Assembly: GCA_020632695.1 (NCBI GenBank)
Contig: JACKFB010000037.1
Span: 1 to 28,384 of the forward strand
From: Deltaproteobacteria bacterium
Lineage (GTDB): Bacteria; Myxococcota_A; UBA9042; PHBI01; JACKFB01
DNA length: 28,384 nt
Direction of reading: 5' to 3'
Shown here: positions 1 through 7,231 of the stretch, piece by piece
Position numbering within the stretch: the stretch's first letter is position 1
How the letters are laid out: every line of letters begins with the position of its first letter
Position numbers and translations under genes: made by a program
Notes under the pieces: generated by a model
Seen by the model: only the letters and a program-made list of their open reading frames with translations
Told to the model about the DNA's origin: nothing
The model's database searches: none

Positions 1-144
1 GAGCACCTGGTCGAGCATCTCCCGGTGCTGGCCCGTCACGCAGACGCGGCTGTCGAAGTCGGGGGCGGCGTCGAAGGCGCGGACGACGGGGGCCATCTTG
101 ATGGCCTCGGGGCGGGTTCCGAAGACGCTGAGCACGCGGGGCAT
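1..144 (-). CDS. wecB: UDP-N-acetylglucosamine 2-epimerase (non-hydrolysing), N-terminal part
   Basis: Only the first 48 codons lie in the window; the gene runs off the left edge. The N-terminus reads MPRVLSVFGTRPEAIKMAPV, the hallmark of the WecB family, with GTRPEAIK in the nucleotide-binding first strand and loop, followed by a CVTGQHREMLDQVL stretch typical of the family. The enzyme interconverts UDP-GlcNAc and UDP-ManNAc in the cytoplasm, feeding ManNAc-type sugars into surface polysaccharide. The ATG at 144 follows AGGAG at good spacing. It is the last visible gene of a leftward run (export protein, sulfotransferase, flippase, epimerase), 24 bases after the flippase stop, so it is probably co-transcribed with them. 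The family call is firm; the exact sugar pathway is inference. Confidence 0.9.
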   Translation of the reverse strand, partial: MPRVLSVFGTRPEAIKMAPVVRAFDAAPDFDSRVCVTGQHREMLDQVL

Positions 145-168
145 GAGGGGCTCCTGGGCGAGGGATTC

Positions 169-1677
169 TTAGCTTGTACGACCGAACTTCTTGGCGATGC
201 GGCGGCGGGCGGGGGCCAGCAGGGCCTCGTCCTCGGGCTCCCGGCCGGCGCTCCAGGCGAAGACCATGAAGGCCAGCACGGCCAGCGCGGTCGCCAGGAG
301 CTGCACGGCGAGGGGCTGGTCGGCGCTCAGGGCCCGGCCGCCGAAGGCCAGCACCAGCGTGGCCACGACCAGGGCCAGGGCGCGCGGCGAGAAGGCCTGG
401 GTGCCCATGAGCCACCAGACCTGGGCGACCCGCCAGAGTGACCAGAGGGCCAGCGTGGCGCCGGTGGCCATGGCCGCGCCGGTCACGCCGTAGGTGGGGA
501 TGAGCACCCCGTTGAGGCCCACGTTCAGCAGCGCGGCGGCGGTGGCGTTGATCAGGTTGAGTCGCGCCCGCCCGGACATGGGGATGAGGGCGACCACCGG
601 CACGCAGGCCACGTAGACGGCCTGGCCCCAGACCAGCACGCTCAGGGCGTCGGCGCTGTCGCCGTAGGCGGTGTCGTAGAAGGCGAGGGCGAGGTCCTGG
701 CCGACGTAGATGCCGATGTAGACGGGGCCGGCGAGGATGAGCATCCAGCGGGTGACGATGCGCACGACCTCGCGCAGGCGCTGCTCGTCGCCGGCGTAGA
801 CCAGCTCGGCGACGACGGGCTGGAACATGGTGTTCACGGCCACGGAGGGCAGCTCGCCGAGCATGGCCAGGGAGACGGCCACCCGGTAGAGCCCGACCTC
901 GTCCATGGTGGCCAGGGCGCCGACCATGAGCGTATCGGTCCACTGGTTCACCCGGAAGAGCATCGAGGAGAGGCCCTCGGGCAGCGAGAAGGCCAGCAGA
1001 GGACCCAGCTCCCATCGGGGCTTCAGCGAACGGTCCGTCAGCACGCCCCGGTAGGCTCGCCACATCCGCGGCGCGGTGGCCAGCAGGGAGAGCAGGTTGG
1101 CCAGCACGAAGCCGATGAGCACGCCCTCCAGGTCCCAGCCCAGGGCCACGGCGGCCGCCGCGGTGGCCAGCATGCCCACGGGCAGCACGACCAGGTAGGA
1201 GATCGTCTGCCCGCGCATGTCCTTGGCCCCGCGCAGCGCGCCGACGCCCACCAGCAGCACGGACCAGATGGCCACGGCCGGGGCGCTCAGGCGCAGGGCG
1301 CGGGCGAGGGCGGGGTCCTGCACCCAGCCAGTGGCCAGCAGCAGGCCGGCGGTCAGCGCGGGGCCGCCCAGGGCGGCGATGCCGAGGCTGGCCAGCAGGG
1401 CGCCCTTGAGCCGCTCCCGCTCCCCGGAGGCCCGGTAGCGCGCGCCGAAGAGCACCATGCCCTTGTCCGCGCCCAGGGGGGCCAGAGAGGCCAGGATGGT
1501 CACGACGGTGCGGGCCAGCTCGTAGAGGCCGTAGCCCGCGGTGCCCAGGGCGCCCGAGAGGAACCAGTTCGTGATCAGGCGCAGCGCCCGGTTGAGCAGG
1601 TTGCCCGCGAACACCACGCCGGAGCCGCGCGCGACCTCCGCCGCCTGGTCGGCCGCGCCGCTGCTCGGGGTCGTCAC
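169..1677 (-). CDS. Wzx-type oligosaccharide flippase (MOP superfamily)
   Basis: A 502-residue, strongly hydrophobic protein with about 12 to 14 membrane segments, the usual size of Wzx/MurJ-like lipid-linked oligosaccharide flippases. The start resembles that family: an amphipathic N-terminus, then FAGNLLNRALRLITNWFLSG and a GTAGYGLYELA stretch like the first helices of polysaccharide biosynthesis proteins (PF01943-like). It would move undecaprenyl-linked repeat units across the inner membrane. The C-terminus is basic (ARRRIAKKFGRTS), as expected for a cytoplasmic tail. Its ATG overlaps the stop of the upstream sulfotransferase by four bases (ATGA), indicating translational coupling. Substrate cannot be told from sequence. 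Another MOP transporter is possible, but the neighbours favour polysaccharide export. Confidence 0.85.
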   Translation of the reverse strand: MTTPSSGAADQAAEVARGSGVVFAGNLLNRALRLITNWFLSGALGTAGYGLYELARTVVTILASLAPLGADKGMVLFGARYRASGERERLKGALLASLGIAALGGPALTAGLLLATGWVQDPALARALRLSAPAVAIWSVLLVGVGALRGAKDMRGQTISYLVVLPVGMLATAAAAVALGWDLEGVLIGFVLANLLSLLATAPRMWRAYRGVLTDRSLKPRWELGPLLAFSLPEGLSSMLFRVNQWTDTLMVGALATMDEVGLYRVAVSLAMLGELPSVAVNTMFQPVVAELVYAGDEQRLREVVRIVTRWMLILAGPVYIGIYVGQDLALAFYDTAYGDSADALSVLVWGQAVYVACVPVVALIPMSGRARLNLINATAAALLNVGLNGVLIPTYGVTGAAMATGATLALWSLWRVAQVWWLMGTQAFSPRALALVVATLVLAFGGRALSADQPLAVQLLATALAVLAFMVFAWSAGREPEDEALLAPARRRIAKKFGRTS

Positions 1678-2621
1678 TGAGCGACGGGCTCCGCCGTCCT
1701 CTTCCGCTTGGGCGCGAGCCAGTGGCTCAGGTCCCGGCCCAGGAGCGCGCCGATGGCCTCGATCTCGGGGGTCAGCTCGCGTGCGAGCGCGGCCCTCAGC
1801 TCGGGGTCCATGGGGGCGCGGTCGACGTAGCGGATGTTGAGGCGGCGCATGGCGCGCAGGGCGAAGCGGTAGCCGGGCAGGGGCGTGGGGCGCACGGCCT
1901 CCAACACCTGCTGGCGCGCGGGGTGCACCAGGAAGTCCTGCACGGCGCGGCTGTAGACGGTGCGGTTGGAGTTCCGGGCGCGCTGGTTCGGCGTGAAGAC
2001 CTCCTCGAAGCCCGGGAAGTCCTCGTCGACGTCCAGGAAGCGGCAGGCGCCCCGGAACACGGCCCGGGGGTCGGCCCGGAAGTCGTCGTTGAGGATGACG
2101 TGCACCTGCTCCGGGCCGAAGACCTCGAGGTAGCGCCGGACCTGGGGCGCGTAGTCGGCGATGCGGCGGTAGTGCAGGGCCTTGGCCGGGATGGTGTAGG
2201 GCGGCTGGCGGCGGCCCTCGCGGCGGTCGGCCTCGGCGGCCAGGGCCTCGCCGAAGTCGGCGATGTCCTCGTCGCCCCGGAAGACGAAGTGGCTGTGCAG
2301 GCTGTGCAGCATGTCCAGCGGGTTGCGCAGCAGGATGAGGATGCGGGCGCTGGGCGTGAAGTCGTGGATCTCCTGGGCCGCCCGCTCGGAGAACAGGTAC
2401 CAGGTCGAGGCCTCGCCGACGCGGCGCTCGCCCCGGGCGTCCTTGAAGAAGGACAGGTAGTTCTCGGTGCTCCGGGGCGGGTCGTGGTAGCCCAGGTCCG
2501 TGCCGAAGAAGTGCAGCTCCTTCTTCGCCATGAAGATGTCGGGGTGGCGGGAGAGGTAGCCGTTGAGCTGGCCGGATCCGCTGCGCGGGTGCCCGACGAG
2601 GAAGGTGTCCGGAGCGCGCAT
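1674..2621 (-). CDS. Sulfotransferase family protein (PAPS-dependent), polysaccharide operon
   Basis: A 315-residue soluble protein with sulfotransferase layout. The 5'-phosphosulfate loop is near residues 10-17 (GHPRSGSG; the commoner form is PRSGTT). A 3'-phosphate-binding strand and helix is at about residues 93-110 (RILILLRNPLDMLHSLHSHF). These motifs bind PAPS, and such enzymes transfer sulfate to a sugar hydroxyl or amine. The internal sequence FGPEQVHVILNDDFRADP resembles the heparan-sulfate N-deacetylase/sulfotransferase style. It starts one base into the stop of the export gene (TGATG) and ends overlapping the flippase start, so it sits tightly inside the polysaccharide operon and probably sulfates the repeat unit. 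The acceptor is unknown. Confidence 0.85.
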   Translation of the reverse strand: MRAPDTFLVGHPRSGSGQLNGYLSRHPDIFMAKKELHFFGTDLGYHDPPRSTENYLSFFKDARGERRVGEASTWYLFSERAAQEIHDFTPSARILILLRNPLDMLHSLHSHFVFRGDEDIADFGEALAAEADRREGRRQPPYTIPAKALHYRRIADYAPQVRRYLEVFGPEQVHVILNDDFRADPRAVFRGACRFLDVDEDFPGFEEVFTPNQRARNSNRTVYSRAVQDFLVHPARQQVLEAVRPTPLPGYRFALRAMRRLNIRYVDRAPMDPELRAALARELTPEIEAIGALLGRDLSHWLAPKRKRTAEPVAQ

Positions 2622-3445
2622 CAGACCGCCGACTCCCCGATGAAGACCTGGTCGTCGGGCCTCAGCTCGAAGTCGATCTCCCGGCCGCGCAGGATGCGGC
2701 CGAGCTTGACCTCGAGGCGCTTGCCGTCGCGCAGCACGAAGACCTTGCGGGTGCGGGCGAGGGAGGTGAGCCCGCCGGCCTCGTTGATGGCCTGGGTGAT
2801 GGTCATGCCCTTCCGGAAGGGCAGGGCGCCGGGCTGGCCCACCTGGCCGGCCACGTAGACGACCAGCCCCTCGGGGATGAAGATGCGGTCGCCGTGGCGG
2901 AGCTCGACGTTGCCGAGGCCCAGGTGGATCAGCTCATCGTAGTTGATCTCCTGCTCGGGCTCGCCCTCGCGGGTGACGCGCACCCGACTCACCGTGTCGT
3001 CGGTCACGCCGCCCGCGCGGGCGAGCACCTCGAGCAGGGTGGTGGGGCCGCAGAGCGGGAACTCGCCGGGGCTGCTGACCTGGCCGAGCACGTAGACGCG
3101 CTGGCTGCTGCAGCGCTCGACCCGCACGCTGACCCGGGGGTCCTCGAGCAGGCTGACCTGCAGGGCCTGGGCCATCTCGCGGCTGATGGTGTCGGCGGTC
3201 TTGCCGACCACCACGAGGTTGTCGAGCATGGGGTAGTTGAGGACGCCGCCGACGCCGACGGTGAAGCTGCCGCTCATGTCGTCCTCGCCGTAGATCTCGA
3301 CGCGGAGCACGTCGCCCTCGCCGACCTTGTATTCGGCGGAGACAGCCGGCAAGGAGGGCTGCGTCGTGTTCTTGGAGCCGGACTCCTGGGCCGCCGCGGC
3401 GGGGCCGACCAGGAGGAGCAGCAGGAGGGCGTAGAGCTTGTGCAT
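2621..3445 (-). CDS. Wza-like polysaccharide export protein (Poly_export + SLBB)
   Basis: A 274-residue protein with a classical signal peptide (MHKLYALLLLLLVGPAAAA, then QESG). There is no lipobox Cys, so unlike E. coli Wza it is probably not acylated. Residues about 38-110 form a polysaccharide export domain (YKVGEGDVLRVEIYGE, then VGVGGVLNYPML). Two SLBB-like segments follow, beginning VYVLGQVSSPGEFPL and VYVAGQVGQPGALPF, each ending in an AGG motif. The family makes the periplasmic and outer-membrane conduit for capsule or exopolysaccharide. I chose ATG 3445 over upstream in-frame starts because the signal peptide begins there. It is the first gene of the leftward operon and diverges from the Wzy-like gene at 3598. 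It would partner the kinase at 7232-9403. Confidence 0.87.
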   Translation of the reverse strand: MHKLYALLLLLLVGPAAAAQESGSKNTTQPSLPAVSAEYKVGEGDVLRVEIYGEDDMSGSFTVGVGGVLNYPMLDNLVVVGKTADTISREMAQALQVSLLEDPRVSVRVERCSSQRVYVLGQVSSPGEFPLCGPTTLLEVLARAGGVTDDTVSRVRVTREGEPEQEINYDELIHLGLGNVELRHGDRIFIPEGLVVYVAGQVGQPGALPFRKGMTITQAINEAGGLTSLARTRKVFVLRDGKRLEVKLGRILRGREIDFELRPDDQVFIGESAV

Positions 3446-3597
3446 CGGATTCGGGTCTCTATGTGGCGAGGGATCCTGTGCAGCAGGACCCGCGGGGGCC
3501 ACGCACCATGCCGGACGCATCAGGTCGAGGATCGGATCAGGGTGATCCGAGGAGGCCCTCGGGGCGTCCGTGTGCACAGGCGGATATCGTGGACACC
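3446..3597. promoter_or_regulatory. Divergent promoter region of the polysaccharide operons
   Basis: This 152-base gap separates the leftward export operon from the rightward Wzy-like gene and must carry both promoters. I cannot assign -35/-10 boxes with confidence. It contains a perfect 7-base inverted repeat with a 3-base spacer, CGGATCA-GGG-TGATCCG, at 3533-3549. The half GGTGATCCG (3541-3549) recurs as its reverse complement CGGATCACC at 9452-9460 in the other divergent promoter region of the locus. A shared regulator is possible but unproven. Confidence 0.45.
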
Positions 3598-5076
3598 ATG
3601 CGCGAGCACCTCAGGAGCCTCATCCCCAGCACCCCCGGGGCGCTGGGATCGCTGGAAGTGATCTCCGGCTCGGTGCTGACCTTCGTCCTCATCGCGCTGA
3701 TCCTGGTGACCTCCCCCAAGGTCGTGCTGGCCGGCATCCTGGCGATCGTCGGCGGGCTGTATTTCTTCGCCCGCCCGGCCGTCTCCCTGGTCGCCGTGTT
3801 CATGGGCCGCGTGCTGGTCGACCTGCTCTGGTGGATCCCCGGCAGCTTCGGCGGGCTCAACGTCCTGGAGGCCTTCGGCGGCGGCGTGGCGGCCCTGGCC
3901 GCGGTGCTCTTCTACCTGGAGCTGCGCCGGGTCGAGCGCCAGCCGGGCTTCCTGCCGCTGCTGATCTACCTCGGCGTCATGGCCATCGCGGTGGTGCGCA
4001 GCGGCGAGGTGCGCGACGCCGCCGAGATCCTCGCGAAGTACGTGAGCCCTCTGCTGCTCATGTTCCTCGTCTCGACGCTCATGGACGACGACAAGCGTCG
4101 CCGGCAGTTCGTCACCATGGTCACCGCGGCGGGCCTGGTCTCGCTGAGCGTCAGCGTCTACCACCTCGCGACGGGGCAGCGCTTCCAGTTCTTCCGGCAG
4201 GGCTACTACCGCCTGCACGGCGGCTACGGAAACCTGCACAACCACGCCCTCTTCCTGCTCTTCCTCAACGCCCTGCTCTTCTTCTGGTTCATGACCAGCG
4301 AGCGGCGCTGGCAGAAGGTGCTCTCGGCGGGGCTGATGGCCGTCGGCATGGTCTGCCTCTACTTCACCTTCGTGCGTACGGCGCTGACGGGCGTGGCGGC
4401 CTTCGTGGTCATCTACCTGGTGCTCGAGAAGCGCTGGGGCCTGCTGGGCCTGGCGGGCCTGGCCGGGGTGCTCTTCCTGCTCTCCAGCGAGACGCTGCAG
4501 GACCGCTTCAGCGACATCATCGCCGTGTTCGGGGAGGGGGACGAGGCCTCCAAGCGCACTCTGGGCAGCGGGCGCTTCGGCATCTGGACCATGTCCGTGC
4601 GCGAGTACCTGCACAAGAGCCCGCTCGACATCCTGCTGGGGCTCGGCCTGGGCGGCCACTACGAGGTCACCGACGCCTACGCCGACCTCTACCGCTCGAC
4701 CAAGAAGTCCGAGAACCTCGACTCCCACAACGACTACCTCACGCTGCTCTTCCAGCTCGGGCCCATCGCGGTGGCCTGCTACGTGTGGCTGCAGGTCATC
4801 GTCATCCAGCACGGCCTCGAGCTGCACCGCTGGGCCAAGGACCACTGGGACGCCAGCTTCGGCCGCTACATGGTCGCCATGTGCGTGGTGGTCTTCGTGA
4901 CCAACGCCCTCAGCAACTCCTTCGTGCAGCGCGTCACGGTGGCCTGGCTGTTCTGGGGCATGGTGGGCGTGCTCTTCGCCCTGCACCGGAAGTGGAGCCT
5001 GATCCGCGCGGCGGAGGAGCGGGAGAGGGCGGCGGCGGAGGAGGCGACGCGGGCGCTGGGGCGGGCCCTGGGCTGA
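3598..5076 (+). CDS. O-antigen ligase/polymerase family membrane protein (Wzy-like)
   Basis: A 492-residue polytopic membrane protein with about 10 to 12 hydrophobic segments. It has features of the O-antigen ligase/Wzy_C family: a FTFVRTALTG stretch in mid-protein, a long periplasmic loop carrying LGSGRFGIWTMSVREYLHKSP and LGLGLGGHYEV, and then SHNDYL, the conserved His region of these polymerases and ligases. The C-terminus is a charged helix (AAEERERAAAEEA). It would polymerise repeat units, or ligate glycan, on the periplasmic side. I placed the start at ATG 3598, where membrane-protein-like sequence begins; the upstream in-frame extension from 3463 looks like non-coding spacer. The ribosome site is weak. 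The IS element begins six bases after its stop. Whether it is a polymerase or a ligase cannot be decided from sequence. Confidence 0.83.
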   Translation: MREHLRSLIPSTPGALGSLEVISGSVLTFVLIALILVTSPKVVLAGILAIVGGLYFFARPAVSLVAVFMGRVLVDLLWWIPGSFGGLNVLEAFGGGVAALAAVLFYLELRRVERQPGFLPLLIYLGVMAIAVVRSGEVRDAAEILAKYVSPLLLMFLVSTLMDDDKRRRQFVTMVTAAGLVSLSVSVYHLATGQRFQFFRQGYYRLHGGYGNLHNHALFLLFLNALLFFWFMTSERRWQKVLSAGLMAVGMVCLYFTFVRTALTGVAAFVVIYLVLEKRWGLLGLAGLAGVLFLLSSETLQDRFSDIIAVFGEGDEASKRTLGSGRFGIWTMSVREYLHKSPLDILLGLGLGGHYEVTDAYADLYRSTKKSENLDSHNDYLTLLFQLGPIAVACYVWLQVIVIQHGLELHRWAKDHWDASFGRYMVAMCVVVFVTNALSNSFVQRVTVAWLFWGMVGVLFALHRKWSLIRAAEERERAAAEEATRALGRALG

Positions 5077-5082
5077 GCGGGG

Positions 5083-5104
5083 CTCAGAGGTCTGATCAAT
5101 AGTC
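5083..5104. repeat. Left terminal inverted repeat of the IS
   Basis: Starts CTCAGAGG and ends TAGTC. It pairs imperfectly with 6562-6583 and includes the transposase stop codon (5096-5098). Confidence 0.65.
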
Positions 5105-6529
5105 CAGGTCGTCGCAGCCGACGACCAGCCAGACGGCTCGCAAGGTGCAGGCATGCAGAAGCCTGCCGATGTTGTGGGCGAGGACCTTGAGGATGACCTC
5201 AGCCTGCACGGTGACGAGGTCGCGAGAGGAGGCGCGCTGGAAACGAAACGCGTCCTCGAGACTGGCGAATACAGGCTCGACGATGGCCATGCGCCCTCCG
5301 TACATGGCCGCGGCGTCTGGCTGGGCCATGCGAGCCCTCATCTCCGCTCTCGCGACTTCGAACTCGGGCCGGAGGGTCACGACGCGGTCGTCCTTGGACT
5401 TGGTGCATCTCGGCTTGAGCGGACACGACGCGCAGTCATCCCCTCGCCACCACAGCTCTTCGCCCTTGTAGAGGCGTGGGCCAATCATCGTGCGTCCGGC
5501 TGGGCAGATGACCGTGTTGTCGCTCCGGAAGTCGAAGTCCTCGCGCGAGAAGTAGCCGGGCTTTCCAGAAGCTGAGCGCCTCGTCGTCGAGCCCTCCCGG
5601 ATGAGGACGTCGGCCCAATGCCGATTGTCGCGGGCGAACTTCAGGTCGGCTTCCGAGTGGTAGCCCGGGTCCGCGGTGATGAGGAGCTGGTCCGGACGGG
5701 CCTCGATGCGGTCGAGGAGCTCCCGCGTTCCGATGACGGCGCGCTCAAGGTGGCCGTAGTCGCAGTTGTCCGCGGTCAGGAAGACATGGAGGATGAACCG
5801 ACGGCGTCTCCCGGCCGCCATCGCGGTCACGCGGTAGCCGGGCGCCGAAGCCCCGTTGGGGAACTTCAACAGGCCAGCGCCCGGCGCACTCAGCACCAGG
5901 TTGGTGCGGTCCTGGTCGGCCAGCGCCTGGAGGGCGCCTTCGTGCTTGGCCAACTTCGCGGTGTGACGCGCCTGCTCCTCTTCGGTGAGACCGCTCGTGT
6001 CGACCGCTTGAAGCTCTGCGAGCCGTCGCTTCGAGCGCCTGACGGTGCGCACCGCGGAGGTCGACGCGTCGGCTCGGAGGCGGAGACTGTCGACCGCCAG
6101 CTCGCTGGTGTCGAGCAGCCCTCGTTCATGAGCGAGGGACAGGACACGCTCGTTGGCGACCGCGAACAACTCCCCACCCTTGCGGCGAAACCGCTTGAGC
6201 GTGGGCGACGATGGCGTGTGCCCTCCTGCCAACCACCGCAGCGCGGCGTCCGTCTTGAGCTGTCTGCACAGCGCCTCGGCCGTGTGGAGGCCGATACGGC
6301 TCGCATGGACCCAGAGAGCCAGCAGCCAACGGGGGTGGTACGGCGGCTGACGACGTCGGTGCTCGCGGCCCTCGAAGGCTGTCGTGTCGATCTGTTCAAC
6401 GACAGACCAAATCAGACGAACAGGGTGGTCCTGAGGCACCAGTCCCTCAACCGCTGGCCACCCCGAGTGGGCGACACAGCGGAGGTCAGGGCGGAACCGG
6501 ACGACAGGGGCAGACACGGGGTCAGGCAT
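5096..6529 (-). CDS. IS1182-family transposase
   Basis: A 477-residue transposase, apparently intact. The N-terminus has the DUF772-like form (VPQDHPVRLIWSVVEQID, then PPYHPRWLLALWV). Candidate catalytic acidic residues are D147 (AVDSLRLRADAS), D287 (ITADPGYHSEADL) and E418 (IVEPVFASLEDAFRFQR), matching the DDE layout of this family. A Cys cluster follows (ICPAGRTM, then CASCPLKPRC at about 366-375), also usual in IS1182 proteins. It would cut and join the IS ends. The short distance from ATG 6529 to the right inverted repeat leaves room only for its own promoter. Related IS4/IS5-group families are less likely because of the Cys motif and length. Confidence 0.88.
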   Translation of the reverse strand: MPDPVSAPVVRFRPDLRCVAHSGWPAVEGLVPQDHPVRLIWSVVEQIDTTAFEGREHRRRQPPYHPRWLLALWVHASRIGLHTAEALCRQLKTDAALRWLAGGHTPSSPTLKRFRRKGGELFAVANERVLSLAHERGLLDTSELAVDSLRLRADASTSAVRTVRRSKRRLAELQAVDTSGLTEEEQARHTAKLAKHEGALQALADQDRTNLVLSAPGAGLLKFPNGASAPGYRVTAMAAGRRRRFILHVFLTADNCDYGHLERAVIGTRELLDRIEARPDQLLITADPGYHSEADLKFARDNRHWADVLIREGSTTRRSASGKPGYFSREDFDFRSDNTVICPAGRTMIGPRLYKGEELWWRGDDCASCPLKPRCTKSKDDRVVTLRPEFEVARAEMRARMAQPDAAAMYGGRMAIVEPVFASLEDAFRFQRASSRDLVTVQAEVILKVLAHNIGRLLHACTLRAVWLVVGCDDLDY

Positions 6530-6561
6530 CGCATGAGATCACCTGTCCATTGGCGGCTGTC

Positions 6562-6583
6562 GACTACTGAACGATCCTCTCAG
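6562..6583. repeat. Right terminal inverted repeat of the IS
   Basis: Reverse complement starts CTGAGAGG and ends CAGTAGTC. It pairs imperfectly with 5083-5104. The transposase ATG lies 32 bases inward. Confidence 0.65.
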
Positions 6584-6621
6584 GTCAGCTCGGCGTCCAG
6601 GCTGGCGGCCGCGGCGGCCTG

Positions 6622-7106
6622 TCAGCCCGGGAAGTCGCACCCGAAGGGCAGACGCAGCGCCTCGACGCCCGGCGCGCGCTTGGCCATCTCCAGTCACTCC
6701 TTGAGCTGCAGCAGGCGGCCCTTGAACTCCAGCATCTGCTGGTGCGTCATCTCGCGCAGCACGTCGTCATGAGGCTGAACGGGGGCCTTCACGATCAGGC
6801 GCTGGCGGGTCCCCACGCTGGACGGGATCTCCAGGAACTGGCCGACCATCTGGGCCACCAGGCGTCGCATCGCCTCCAGGTCATCGTACCGACCCTGGCC
6901 ACCGTCAGCCGGGCCGACAGCCTGGAACCACTTCAGCCCGGCGAGGGTGAGGCCGATGCCGATCGGGGCCGCGTTGCCCTCCGAGGAGAAGTTGCGCGGA
7001 GCCGGGCCAGGACATGGTCCCGCTTCTGCCGGAGCTGAGCGTGCTCGTCGTTCCAGCCGAGCTGAATGTCCTGGTGGAAGCGAAGGAAGCGGGACTGGTG
7101 ACTCAT
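6622..7106 (-). pseudogene. Remnant of a CD-NTase-like nucleotidyltransferase (CBASS), internally deleted
   Basis: ATG 7106 follows a strong AGGAGG site and opens MSHQSRFLRFHQDIQLGWND, then LRQKRDHVLARLR, which I recognise as the N-terminal helix of SMODS/CD-NTase enzymes. Near 6990-7005 the frame shifts, and the other frame continues FSSEGNAAPIGIGLT, AGLKWFQ, YDDLEAMRRLVAQMV, PVQPHDDVLREMT and QMLEFKGRL, which resemble the C-terminal half of the same family. A TGA at 6694-6696 interrupts this frame. Past it the frame continues LEMAKRAPGVEALRL and PFGCDFPG to a natural-looking stop at 6622, as if a Trp TGG had become TGA. The catalytic GS and D-x-D core is absent, consistent with an out-of-frame internal deletion. 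CD-NTases make cyclic oligonucleotide alarm signals in anti-phage CBASS operons; this copy cannot. Family assignment is from memory of the motifs. Confidence 0.6.
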
Positions 7107-7184
7107 GGGGGACCTCCTGAGCAGGGACATGGCGCCCGTCGGCGCGGCTGTGCGCAGTCTCTCGCAGCGCTGCCCCCAAAGCAG

Positions 7185-7213
7185 CCGGAGCGCCCACATC
7201 TGGGGCGCTCCGG
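7185..7213 (-). terminator. Hairpin downstream of the tyrosine kinase gene
   Basis: A perfect 11-base-pair stem, CCGGAGCGCCC at 7185-7195 pairing with 7203-7213, and a 7-base loop. It lies 18 bases beyond the stop of the leftward kinase gene. Only three T follow on the minus strand, so it is a terminator candidate with a poor U-tract, or an mRNA 3'-end stabiliser. Confidence 0.55.
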
Positions 7214-7231
7214 GGCGATAGGGCAGGGCGC

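Larger units (their letters stand above)
5083..6583 (-). mobile_element. IS1182-like insertion sequence
   Basis: About 1501 bases bounded by imperfect 22-base terminal inverted repeats (5083-5104 and 6562-6583; 16 of 22 positions match when the right end is reverse complemented; both start CT.AGAGG and end TAGTC). It contains one transposase gene on the minus strand whose stop lies inside the left repeat. Its base composition looks somewhat less GC-rich than the flanks. I find no clear target-site duplication. The left end lies directly behind the Wzy-like gene, and the right end abuts the wreckage of a nucleotidyltransferase gene. Confidence 0.8.

Noticed and set aside
3570..5102. Second plus-strand open frame over the Wzy-like gene
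   Set aside because: Arg/Pro/Gly/Ala-rich out-of-frame translation of the real gene, with no recognisable motif.
3520..5154. Long minus-strand open frame over the Wzy-like gene
   Set aside because: His/Gln/Glu/Arg-rich low-complexity translation typical of antisense reading of hydrophobic GC-rich genes; the plus strand has clear membrane segments and family motifs.
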